Part shown: positions 1 to 7,654 of the stretch, piece by piece
Numbering within the stretch: position 1 is the stretch's first letter
How the letters are laid out: the number at the start of each line of letters is the position of its first letter
Origin: Flavobacterium sp. SLB02
GTDB lineage: Bacteria; Bacteroidota; Bacteroidia; Flavobacteriales; Flavobacteriaceae
Direction of reading: 5' to 3'
Length of the DNA stretch: 36,112 nucleotides
Assembly (NCBI RefSeq): GCF_009664855.1
Contig: NZ_CP045928.1
Coordinates: forward strand, 2,313,926 to 2,350,037
The notes under the pieces: model-generated
What the model saw: the letters and a program-made list of their open reading frames with translations, nothing else
The model's database searches: none
Told to the model about the DNA's origin: nothing
Position numbers and translations under genes: made by a program

Positions 1-1020
1 CTTTTTATCGGTTTTGAATTTTAATATATAAGTCCCTTCTTCCAGGTGGGAAAGATCTATTGAACTTACATTAATATCTTTCCCTTCGTAAACCTTTTTG
101 CCTTGAAGATCCACAATTATGATATATTCGAATTGCCTTTGCTGGTTAAAATTCAATGTGTCTTTTACCGGATTTGGAAATACAAAAGATCCTTCTTTTT
201 CGATATTTAAAATGGAAAGTGATGAAGTTCCAATTTCTTGTATGGAGAAATCTGCAAACAAAAGTTCTTCATCGCGTAATTGCTCTTGACTCAAAAGGCT
301 CCTATAAATTCCCCATTTTGGGCGGATTCCCTCTGCATTATCGCGCCAGGTTCTGATACTATTATTGGAATAATTTATCAATGTAGAATTGTCGCTGATT
401 TTCTTAATTAAAATGGCATATTTCCCCTTCTCCCCATAGGTAATTGTTTCGGTAACTTCCACCCAGTTTCCTTTAAAAGAAGACAAATTTGCACTCGCTA
501 CTTCATTTGCTATCAAACTATCAGAATGCATTACCTGCAGCTTTTGGTTACTTCCTGCTCTTGTAATCAAGGAAACTACAGGAATACTTTCGTGTGGACC
601 TCCATAGGCTTTTATCTGGTGAATGTGGGTGAATTTATTCGATGGCTGAAAACCTGCATCGAGTTTAAATTTCCATTTGTAAATTACTGTTTCTCCGTAG
701 GTTCCAATCAAATTATCCGGCGATTGATTGTAGGTCTTGATTTCGTTACGCTGTCTGTCAAACTTGATGCATCGGTCGTTATCCGGTGTAACGTGAATGT
801 GAAATTTAAAAACATACTTGTTGAGTTGTGCATCCCAAACTTCTTCTATGTGGCGACCAAAATTAGTATCAACACAATCTGGGGTTTCGGTAACGTCATA
901 ACCTGGGGCAAAAACGCTGTTAATTAATTCATAGGTATTTCCTGGACCATCTGCAGATAAGGTGACTTGAGCCAAAGAAATTTGGGTTAGTAAGAGGATT
1001 GAAAGATGTAATGTTTTCAT
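1..1020 (-). CDS. T9SS-exported jelly-roll polysaccharide lyase (3' end outside window)
   Basis: An open frame of 340 codons runs from an ATG at 1020 to the left edge with no stop, so the extreme C-terminus is missing. Residues 1-18 form a signal peptide ending SLAQ. The body resembles the jelly-roll lyases of the heparin-lyase-I/Polysacc_lyase type: an R-Q-R-N-E strand (about residue 88), a T-H-I-H-Q-I-K strand (about 132) that parallels the QIH strand of PL7/PL20 lyases, and a K-W-G-I-Y-R motif (about 235). Residues about 278-340 look like a type A T9SS sorting domain (FPNPVKDTLNF, then a strand ending EEGTYILKF), so the enzyme should be secreted or anchored outside the cell. It is the last gene of the alginate locus seen here, 95 bp after the aldolase. 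Substrate is inferred from context; exact PL family is not settled. Confidence 0.75.
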   Translation of the reverse strand, partial: MKTLHLSILLLTQISLAQVTLSADGPGNTYELINSVFAPGYDVTETPDCVDTNFGRHIEEVWDAQLNKYVFKFHIHVTPDNDRCIKFDRQRNEIKTYNQSPDNLIGTYGETVIYKWKFKLDAGFQPSNKFTHIHQIKAYGGPHESIPVVSLITRAGSNQKLQVMHSDSLIANEVASANLSSFKGNWVEVTETITYGEKGKYAILIKKISDNSTLINYSNNSIRTWRDNAEGIRPKWGIYRSLLSQEQLRDEELLFADFSIQEIGTSSLSILNIEKEGSFVFPNPVKDTLNFNQQRQFEYIIIVDLQGKKVYEGKDINVSSIDLSHLEEGTYILKFKTDKK

Positions 1021-1091
1021 GTTTCTGTATTAATTATTTTTTCTTTGTGAAGCTTATTTATTTTGCATTTAAGTTTTTTTGTAAAGCTTAG

Positions 1092-1099
1092 CAAAGCTA
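1092..1099 (-). promoter_or_regulatory. possible internal -7 box before the secreted lyase
   Basis: On the minus strand this reads TAGCTTTG, a full match to the Bacteroidota -7 consensus TAnnTTTG, about 70 bp upstream of the lyase ATG. I see no clear TTTG at the usual -33 distance, so support is partial. It would allow the secreted lyase to be expressed separately from the catabolic genes. Confidence 0.3.
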
Positions 1100-1115
1100 A
1101 ATGTTTGACTTTAGC

Positions 1116-1787
1116 CTACTTTTTATACTTCTTAAATGCTTCAACAGATAATTTTGCTGCCCTTTTAATTTCTTCAAAATCAAAATGACCTTCCTTATTT
1201 TTTACAAAAAGCTGAGAACCTAACCCAACGCAATGTGCTCCGGCAGAAAACCACTCTTTTAGATTTCCGTCTTCGGGTTGTACGCCGCCTGTAGGCATAA
1301 TGTTTGACCACGGACACGGACCTTTTGCTGCTTTTATAAATTCTGGGCCACCCACCTGCTGAGCCGGAAAAATCTTTACGATATCAGCACCAAGACTTTC
1401 AGCATAATTAATTTCTGTCAATGAACCACAACCCGGCATCCAGGGAATTTTTCTTCTATTACAAGTTGAAGCAACTTCTGGGTTGACAATTGGTGCCACG
1501 ATAAAATTGGCACCACTCTGAATATATAACGAAGCAGTACCTGGGTCAATTACCGAACCGATTCCCAAGATTAAATTCGGAAGTGTTTCCTTGGCGAAAG
1601 TCACCAATTCTTCAAAAACCTTGTGTGCGTTGTCTCCCCTGTTTGTAAATTCAAAAATCCGAATACCTCCATCATAGACCGCTTTGAGAATTTCTTTACA
1701 TACATTCACTTCTTGGTGGTAAAAAACGGGAACTATTCCGTTTTCATTTATCGCATTTAAAACCTGTAATTTTGAAAATCCTGCCAT
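1116..1787 (-). CDS. eda: KDPG / KHG aldolase
   Basis: This 223-residue protein has the length and motifs of class I 2-keto-3-deoxy-6-phosphogluconate aldolases. The Schiff-base lysine is K138 in ADIVKIFPA, and the catalytic glutamate is E46 in RIFEFTNRG; both fall close to their places in E. coli Eda. The glycine-rich phosphate-binding stretch (MPTGGV) is near residue 165. It cleaves KDPG to pyruvate and glyceraldehyde 3-phosphate in the cytoplasm, the last step of alginate monomer breakdown. It follows the KDG kinase with a 3-bp gap, so the two are almost certainly co-transcribed and perhaps translationally coupled. Confidence 0.93.
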   Translation of the reverse strand: MAGFSKLQVLNAINENGIVPVFYHQEVNVCKEILKAVYDGGIRIFEFTNRGDNAHKVFEELVTFAKETLPNLILGIGSVIDPGTASLYIQSGANFIVAPIVNPEVASTCNRRKIPWMPGCGSLTEINYAESLGADIVKIFPAQQVGGPEFIKAAKGPCPWSNIMPTGGVQPEDGNLKEWFSAGAHCVGLGSQLFVKNKEGHFDFEEIKRAAKLSVEAFKKYKK

Positions 1788-1790
1788 TGT

Positions 1791-2798
1791 TTATCGTATT
1801 AATCTACCGAAGGTATTTCCTTCCGCAATTTGGTTTATTTCGTTAAAGTCGGCCAAATTGGCATCACCTTCGATCGTATGTTTTATAGCACAAGCTGCAT
1901 TGGCAAAAGCCACCGAATCTTTTTCAGAAAAATTATGCAGTTCTCCAAAAATTGCTCCAGCTGCAAAAGCATCTCCTGTCCCTATCCTATCCACGATGTG
2001 GGTTATTTCAATCGGTTCGCAACAAAACATATCTTTGCCATTCCACATTCGGGCTTCGATTTTGTGCCAAGACGCATTCTTTGCGGTTCTTGTCTTATCA
2101 TAAACCTTTTTCAGCCTAGGAAATTGTGCTATCAATGCCTTGCTTCCCTCTTTAAAATCTTCGTCAGAAAGCGAAAAATCAGCACCTAAAAGTTCATTGA
2201 ATTGTTCAGTCCCTCCGATAAATACATCTGAGAGAGCTACCAATTCTTTTAAGGCTTCTTCAGCTTTTCTTCCATATTGCCAAAGTCCGGCCCGGTATGC
2301 AGGATCACAAGAAACGGTTACTCCTATTTCTTGGGCAACCATCAAAGCTTCTTTTAAAGCCAGAAAATTATTCTCACAATGAGCAGGCGTAATTCCTGTC
2401 CAGTGAAACCAATGGGCATCTTTGAAGATTGAAGCCCACGGAATTGAATTTGGTTTTAAAGCTCTGAAAGCCGAATGGTTTCGGTTGTAAGCAATGACTC
2501 CCGAGCGAACAACAGCTCCTGGTTCTGCAAAATAAAGGCCTAAAGGTTCTTCCCCCTTTTGTACAAAAGAAGTATCGATCCCATTACTCTTTAGATTGCA
2601 AATAGCAGCTTTGCCTAAGAAATCATCTGAAACCCGGCTAACGTGAAGAGCATTACAACCTAAAATGGAAAGGGAAACCGAAACATTTGTCTCGGTCCCT
2701 CCATAATAAATTTCAAGCTGATTGGTCTGGGACATTTTTTTAAATCCCGGAGGTGTCAGCCTTGCTAGTATTTCACCAAAAGTGACTACTTTTTTCAT
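1791..2798 (-). CDS. kdgK: 2-keto-3-deoxygluconate kinase (PfkB family)
   Basis: A 335-residue PfkB/ribokinase-family sugar kinase. The N-terminal substrate-binding GGTETNVS segment is at about 33-40 and the ATP/catalytic signature DRIGTGDAFAAG at about 270-281, with D276 as the expected catalytic base. It would phosphorylate KDG (2-keto-3-deoxy-D-gluconate) to KDPG, feeding the aldolase encoded just downstream. The gene lies 19 bp after the SDR gene, within the alginate operon. The assignment as KDG kinase rather than another PfkB kinase rests on the family motifs plus the neighbouring aldolase and DEH reductase. A Leloir-type or fructokinase role is less likely in this setting. Confidence 0.92.
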   Translation of the reverse strand: MKKVVTFGEILARLTPPGFKKMSQTNQLEIYYGGTETNVSVSLSILGCNALHVSRVSDDFLGKAAICNLKSNGIDTSFVQKGEEPLGLYFAEPGAVVRSGVIAYNRNHSAFRALKPNSIPWASIFKDAHWFHWTGITPAHCENNFLALKEALMVAQEIGVTVSCDPAYRAGLWQYGRKAEEALKELVALSDVFIGGTEQFNELLGADFSLSDEDFKEGSKALIAQFPRLKKVYDKTRTAKNASWHKIEARMWNGKDMFCCEPIEITHIVDRIGTGDAFAAGAIFGELHNFSEKDSVAFANAACAIKHTIEGDANLADFNEINQIAEGNTFGRLIR

Positions 2799-2817
2799 TT
2801 ACTTTTATTCAAGATTA

Positions 2818-3570
2818 TTAACTAAATGCCAAACCACCGTTGATATCAATGTTGTTCCCTGTCAAAAAAGAAGACTCCTCAGAAGCCAGGTAAGCTACTA
2901 AATCAGCTACCTCAGATGCTTTTCCTTCTCTTCTCAAAGGTGTTCCGTTTGCAACGTTTGTACGAACTTCCGGTTTTGTAAAAGTATCGTGGAAAGCTGT
3001 TGCAATCATCCCTGGGCAAAGCGCATTTACACGGATCCCCTGAGGACCAAATTCTTTTGCTAAGCCTCTTGTATACGTCATCACAGCACCTTTTGCAGAA
3101 GCATAAAGTGCAGCACCAGGACCGCCACCATCACGACCCGCCTGAGAAGCGAAGTTAATAATTGAAGCACCTGATTTCATCAATGGCTTGAATGCTTTTG
3201 TTACCAGGAAAACAGATTTGAAGTTCACGTCAATCATCATGTCAAAGAAATCTACGTCCATTTCTTCAATTGATTTTCGAGCAATCAGTCCTCCGGCAAC
3301 GTTTACTAAAACGTGTACTTCTTTACCAAAAGCTTTTTTAGATTCGCTTACCAGGGTATCGATATCTTCCTGTTTTGTCATATCACCTTGCACGATGATT
3401 GCCTTTCCACCGGCTTGCTCTATTAATTTCAAAGTCGTGTCCCCGTCTTCTTGGTTGAGATAATAATTTACGACAACATTGGCACCTTCTTTAGCTAATT
3501 TGATAGCCACTTCTCTTCCAATATCTCTTGCTCCGCCTGTTACTACGGCTGTTTTTCCTTTTAATTTCAT
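2818..3570 (-). CDS. SDR oxidoreductase, probable DEH reductase
   Basis: A 250-residue classical short-chain dehydrogenase. The dinucleotide-binding motif is TGGARDIG (residues 11-18), where the usual middle glycine of TGxxxGxG is Asp16. The NNAG-like element is NVAGG (90-94), and the catalytic Ser-Tyr-Lys are S142, Y156 and K160 (YASAK). In alginate loci of marine and soil Bacteroidota, an SDR in this place reduces 4-deoxy-L-erythro-5-hexoseulose uronate (DEH) to KDG with NAD(P)H. That role fits the flanking MFS uronate transporter and KDG kinase. KduD-type 5-dehydrogenase activity is the main alternative; cofactor preference cannot be read from the sequence alone. Confidence 0.85.
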   Translation of the reverse strand: MKLKGKTAVVTGGARDIGREVAIKLAKEGANVVVNYYLNQEDGDTTLKLIEQAGGKAIIVQGDMTKQEDIDTLVSESKKAFGKEVHVLVNVAGGLIARKSIEEMDVDFFDMMIDVNFKSVFLVTKAFKPLMKSGASIINFASQAGRDGGGPGAALYASAKGAVMTYTRGLAKEFGPQGIRVNALCPGMIATAFHDTFTKPEVRTNVANGTPLRREGKASEVADLVAYLASEESSFLTGNNIDINGGLAFS

Positions 3571-3603
3571 TTTGATTCTATTTAATGTTTATTTATATTC
3601 TAA

Positions 3604-4869
3604 CTATTTTACTGGCTGTATTTTCTTGATTAATGCGAAAACTGAAAAGACTCCGAGCGGCACAAATGCGGCGATGATAATAAATGCCGGAGTGTAGGAT
3701 ACCTGAGTAATTACAGGGATGAGAAAATTCATTAAAATGACAGAAACAACTCCAATTGAACCACCTAAACCTGCTAATGTTCCTACTGATTTTTTATCCA
3801 TCAAATCGCTAGGCAATGTCTGAATATTTCCAATGGCAAACTGAAATCCAAACAATACGAAAGAGACTATTACCACAAATTTCAGCGGTGTGTCTCCGTA
3901 AAATATGGTGGCCAATAATCCTAAAAACATAATGGCTCCACCGATGATAATTGCAATTTTTCTGCCTCTGTCAACCGATTGTGTTTTGGCTATAATCATT
4001 CCCGAACACCATCCACCTGCTAAACTTCCTATTGCTGCTCCAACATAGGGAACCCAGGCAAAAAGACCTATTTGCTTTACATCAAAACCATAGGTCTTTT
4101 GAAGATATAAAGGCATCCACCCCACAAAAAGCCACCATATTGGTTCCATAAAAAAGCGACAAGCAATCACACCCCAACTTTCTTTAAAAGACAGTATTTC
4201 TGATATTGATTTACCTTTTACTTGATTTTCTTCTACTGTTGATGTTGCTGCTTTTCCGTCTAAGATTAATCTTCTCTCTTCTTCAGTAATCCAGGGATGG
4301 TCTTTTGGAAGTTTTTTATATACAATTAACCATGGAATAATCCAGATTAATCCCATAGCACCAATAACAACAAAGGTTGTTTTCCATCCATAACCTGCAA
4401 ACATGTAAGCGATGAAAAGTGGCGCAATTACATTTCCAATAGAAGCTCCTGCATTAAAAATTCCTTGTGCAATTGCCCTTTCTTTTAAAGGAAACCATTC
4501 AGAGTTACTTTTTACGGCCCCGGGCCAGTTGCCGGCTTCAGAAATTCCGAGTGTCACCCTTACTAATGTTAATGACATTACACCTTTTACAGCAAAATGA
4601 AATAACGAAGAGAGCGACCAAACTCCAATAGCAATTACAAAGCCAAGACGCGTACCAATTTTGTCAAAAAGCTTGCCCGATAAAGATTGTCCCACGGCAT
4701 AAGCAATCATAAAGCAATTGAGGACAAAAGCATAATCTTTTTCATCCATTTGCAAATCCTTGCTTATAGCCGGCCACATAATCGATAATGCAGAACGGTC
4801 GATGTAATTGATGATTGTTGCAATACCAATCAAGGTAATGATCCACCATCTTAATCCTTTTACTTTCAT
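3604..4869 (-). CDS. MFS hexuronate/DEH transporter (ACS family)
   Basis: A 421-residue inner-membrane protein with about 12 hydrophobic helices. The N-terminus (TIINYIDRSALSIMWP, about residues 19-34) is typical of the anion:cation symporter branch that includes ExuT and other sugar-acid permeases. The loop-2/3 region GKLFDKIGTRLG carries the MFS motif A type charge pattern, and a charged cytoplasmic loop follows helix 6 (about 188-225). It most likely imports unsaturated uronate or DEH made in the periplasm by the PL17 enzyme and KdgF. A 214-bp gap separates it from the cupin gene, unusually wide for this operon, and a small hairpin lies 15 bp before its ATG. Confidence 0.88.
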   Translation of the reverse strand: MKVKGLRWWIITLIGIATIINYIDRSALSIMWPAISKDLQMDEKDYAFVLNCFMIAYAVGQSLSGKLFDKIGTRLGFVIAIGVWSLSSLFHFAVKGVMSLTLVRVTLGISEAGNWPGAVKSNSEWFPLKERAIAQGIFNAGASIGNVIAPLFIAYMFAGYGWKTTFVVIGAMGLIWIIPWLIVYKKLPKDHPWITEEERRLILDGKAATSTVEENQVKGKSISEILSFKESWGVIACRFFMEPIWWLFVGWMPLYLQKTYGFDVKQIGLFAWVPYVGAAIGSLAGGWCSGMIIAKTQSVDRGRKIAIIIGGAIMFLGLLATIFYGDTPLKFVVIVSFVLFGFQFAIGNIQTLPSDLMDKKSVGTLAGLGGSIGVVSVILMNFLIPVITQVSYTPAFIIIAAFVPLGVFSVFALIKKIQPVK

Positions 4870-4878
4870 AATTTACTT

Positions 4879-4897
4879 TAAAAGGCTTTTTCAAGCC
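4879..4897 (-). terminator. small hairpin with short U-tract just before the transporter
   Basis: On the minus strand a GGCTT/AAGCC stem closed by a GAAA tetraloop is followed by TTTT. The stem is only 5 bp and the T-run is short, so it may be a weak terminator, a processing site or chance. Its place, immediately before the transporter start codon, could let it tune expression of the downstream catabolic genes. Confidence 0.3.
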
Positions 4898-5083
4898 AGA
4901 TTACTATTTCGTTTCAAAACATTCTTCATGAGATTTGGATATTCTGCAATATTTCCGGCTTTAAATTAGCCCACATCCATAGTTGGAGAATTGCATGATG
5001 ATCCGAGATCGTCAATGGCTCCAAAATCTTGTTTATTAAGTATTGATTTATTACTTACTCCAATTTGTTGCAGCAGGCAGGCA

Positions 5084-5425
5084 TTACATTAAAAAATCTT
5101 CTCTTATGGGGCTGAAAACATCTATTAACATCCCGGCTTCCAGACAAATTGCTCCGTGAAGAATGTTTGGCTCAATGTAAAAAGCGTCTCCCGTTTGAAG
5201 AATTTTCTTTTTGTTATTAATTGTCACTTCAAATTTTCCTGAAACTACATAAGAAGTCTGTGAATGATAATGCTGGTGAATGGGACCGATTCCTCCTGTT
5301 TCAAAGGCTACTTTAACCATCATAATACTGACATCATAACCTGTAATTTGTCTTTTTACACCTTGGGAAACTGCTTCCCATGGATTTTCGTTTTCTACAT
5401 AAAATGCTTCTGTTCTGATATTCAT
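5084..5425 (-). CDS. kdgF: KdgF-like cupin, unsaturated uronate linearising enzyme
   Basis: A 113-residue single-domain cupin, the usual size of KdgF. The first cupin motif has metal-ligand candidates H50, H52 and H54 with Q56, followed by YVVSGKFEVT; the second motif (GDAFYIEPNILHGA, about 79-92) supplies H90. Known KdgF proteins open the ring of 4,5-unsaturated monouronates from pectin or alginate to give the linear ketone form (DEH for alginate). No signal peptide is seen, so it should act in the cytoplasm, which implies that at least some unsaturated monomer is imported before ring opening. It starts 7 bp after the PL17 gene, supporting coupling to exolytic monomer release. Confidence 0.87.
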   Translation of the reverse strand: MNIRTEAFYVENENPWEAVSQGVKRQITGYDVSIMMVKVAFETGGIGPIHQHYHSQTSYVVSGKFEVTINNKKKILQTGDAFYIEPNILHGAICLEAGMLIDVFSPIREDFLM

Positions 5426-5432
5426 TTTGTCT

Positions 5433-7643
5433 TTAATTTGTAATTAATATGTAATTTCCTTTCCACTCCATATTTTTTCCGTTAATGGAAACCTTATGTT
5501 TTGAATCTGGTTTTGCTTCTTTATTTGAAAATGCCAACGTGTATGATTTCTTATTTTTAAAAGTCACCAAAACTGCTGTGTAATTATCATCCTGTTTCAA
5601 AATTTGAATACTTTCTACTTTTGAATGTGGGTCCTGAACTGACTCTAGTTTTGGATCAAAGCTTCCGTGAGGTTCAATAATGCTGACAAATGTGTAATTT
5701 TTCTTGTCTTTCGTTCTTAGCATGTAACCCGATTCATTTCTCAAGTTGAAATTTGGGTCATTTGCTCCAAGTCTTGTCACAACCAAACTATTGGTAGCAT
5801 CTGTCAAAGTTGAAATCGTGTAAAAACGGTTGTCATTGAGCCAGGTAAATTTTGAAATCCCTTGATTTGCCTTGGCTTCTGCCAACTTCCATAAATGTTG
5901 GTAGCCATTATTTTTTCCTAATGGAGAAAGGCTTGTCAAGGTTGGTTCGTATTTAAAATCGGTTTCCATAACGTGACCGCTGAACATAAAGTTCAAGTCG
6001 TATTGATGGTTTTCTTTTGATTTTAAAGAAAAGATATCGACAATAAAAGGCGTATCGGCTCCAATCAAAGCAACTGTTCTTTGCATTTCCACTCCAGGAT
6101 AGGCATTTACTTCCAAGGCACTTGCAATCTGTATTTTTTCCGCAGATGAAATATCAGAGAAAATTGTTTTTGGTACTTGTTTTTCAGCTTCTTTCCAATC
6201 TCCATCGAAATGTGATTTTTCATCAACAATTACCGTATTATGTGCAACTGAAGTTTGTGCCCAGGTCTTATTTTCATCCAAATATCTTCCACCGCTTTTT
6301 GATTCTACATTTAAGAAACGAGCCGCGCCGTAATCTTGCAAAATCTCTTTGTCATTATTGAAAAGCAATATTCCCAAACGATCAAAATGCCCATGACCCA
6401 TACCTTGCGAAGCAAATTTAAAAACGCCCGTCAACTGTTCGTCTTTTTTCTTTGTATGCATTCTGAAAAGCGCCAAACCGCCTGATTTTCCTTCTGGCCC
6501 GTCTGTAATAATCAACGGATTTTTCACAAATTCCTGCTTCTTCATTCCATTTACAGCTTCTGCAGATTTTAAACCCGCCCCTGTAATTGAAACTTCATTT
6601 TGCTGTTGAATAACGGGCAAAACCGAAGGATCATTATAATTTTCAAAGACAATATTTGTGGCAAAAACCAATTCTTCTGTCATATAATTTTTCTCCTTCA
6701 AAGCATCATTTATCGGAAAGAAATAACCCTTGGCATCGGTCAATTGCAAAACCGTGTTTAATGCTTTTTTAAGCAATTGCTTTCTATATTCAAAAATCTT
6801 CAGTTCTGGTTGATTTCTATTGATGGCTTCTGCAAAAACCATAAACGGCTGCAATGCATATCGTTGGTAATATGGTCCTTCAGAATAATATCCGTCAGGG
6901 GAAAAAAGCATATCAATTTGTTTTAGAAAACCTGTTTTTTTGTCTTTTGCAGAACCGGTCAATGCACGTTCCACCATATCTTTATCACCTAAAACATAAC
7001 CTGTCATTCCCACTGCGGCTACAGACCAGGTTCCATGATTGTGGATTTTATTGAAGGTATCCTTTCCGCCTTCGCTTTCGCTTAAAAATGCAACCATACT
7101 TCTGAAAACATCTCTTTCTATAATTTCACGATTTTTTGCATCGATGCTTTCTTTAACCAAATCATACGCCTGGATTCCGTGAACCAGCCAAACGCAATCG
7201 TTTAGTCCCTGCCAGAATAATTTTCCAGAATTCTGCTCTGCTTTTCTCTTTGGATGCAGTGGCAGACCTGGATAAATCCTGGCATATTCCAAAAGCATTT
7301 CTTCAACGAATTTGGCATATTTCTTTTCTCCGGTAACTTGAAAAGCCAATCCGGCATAATACAATTCTCTGTAATTTTTTTTGTGTTTTTCGTGCGTGTA
7401 ACCACCACCATTATCTACAGGAATTGGGACTTCAATTTTACTTTCCAATGCTTTATCAGCATCCTTTTTTACTTTTGAAAAAGATTTCTCTAAGATTTTA
7501 TAGTCCCCTAAATGCTGACTGATATTCTTTGCTTCAGATTTTGACAAAAGTAAAATAGGCTCATATTGTTGGGCAAAAGCAGCATTTGCAAACACTAAAA
7601 AAAGTGCTGTAAGTCCTATTGCTTTTATGGTTTTAATTTTCAT
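5433..7643 (-). CDS. PL17 oligoalginate lyase
   Basis: A 736-residue protein with a signal peptide (1-24, cleavage near AFAQ), an N-terminal alginate_lyase alpha/alpha-toroid domain (about 60-370) and a C-terminal heparinase II/III-like beta-sheet domain (about 385-640). Active-site candidates match those known for PL17 Alg17c: N202-H203 in HNHGTW, Y258/Y259 in EGPYYQRY, and H417/H419 in MGHGHFDRLG. The family removes unsaturated uronate monomers from the ends of alginate oligosaccharides by beta-elimination. It probably works in the periplasm on oligomers imported by SusCD. The gene lies 11 bp after the IPT lipoprotein and 7 bp before kdgF. Confidence 0.93.
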   Translation of the reverse strand: MKIKTIKAIGLTALFLVFANAAFAQQYEPILLLSKSEAKNISQHLGDYKILEKSFSKVKKDADKALESKIEVPIPVDNGGGYTHEKHKKNYRELYYAGLAFQVTGEKKYAKFVEEMLLEYARIYPGLPLHPKRKAEQNSGKLFWQGLNDCVWLVHGIQAYDLVKESIDAKNREIIERDVFRSMVAFLSESEGGKDTFNKIHNHGTWSVAAVGMTGYVLGDKDMVERALTGSAKDKKTGFLKQIDMLFSPDGYYSEGPYYQRYALQPFMVFAEAINRNQPELKIFEYRKQLLKKALNTVLQLTDAKGYFFPINDALKEKNYMTEELVFATNIVFENYNDPSVLPVIQQQNEVSITGAGLKSAEAVNGMKKQEFVKNPLIITDGPEGKSGGLALFRMHTKKKDEQLTGVFKFASQGMGHGHFDRLGILLFNNDKEILQDYGAARFLNVESKSGGRYLDENKTWAQTSVAHNTVIVDEKSHFDGDWKEAEKQVPKTIFSDISSAEKIQIASALEVNAYPGVEMQRTVALIGADTPFIVDIFSLKSKENHQYDLNFMFSGHVMETDFKYEPTLTSLSPLGKNNGYQHLWKLAEAKANQGISKFTWLNDNRFYTISTLTDATNSLVVTRLGANDPNFNLRNESGYMLRTKDKKNYTFVSIIEPHGSFDPKLESVQDPHSKVESIQILKQDDNYTAVLVTFKNKKSYTLAFSNKEAKPDSKHKVSINGKNMEWKGNYILITN

Positions 7644-7654
7644 TCTTGTATTTT

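Noticed and set aside
526..927. Plus-strand frame of 133 codons opposite the secreted lyase
   Set aside because: The opposite strand has an uninterrupted signal-peptide, lyase and T9SS-domain reading, so this frame is a shadow.
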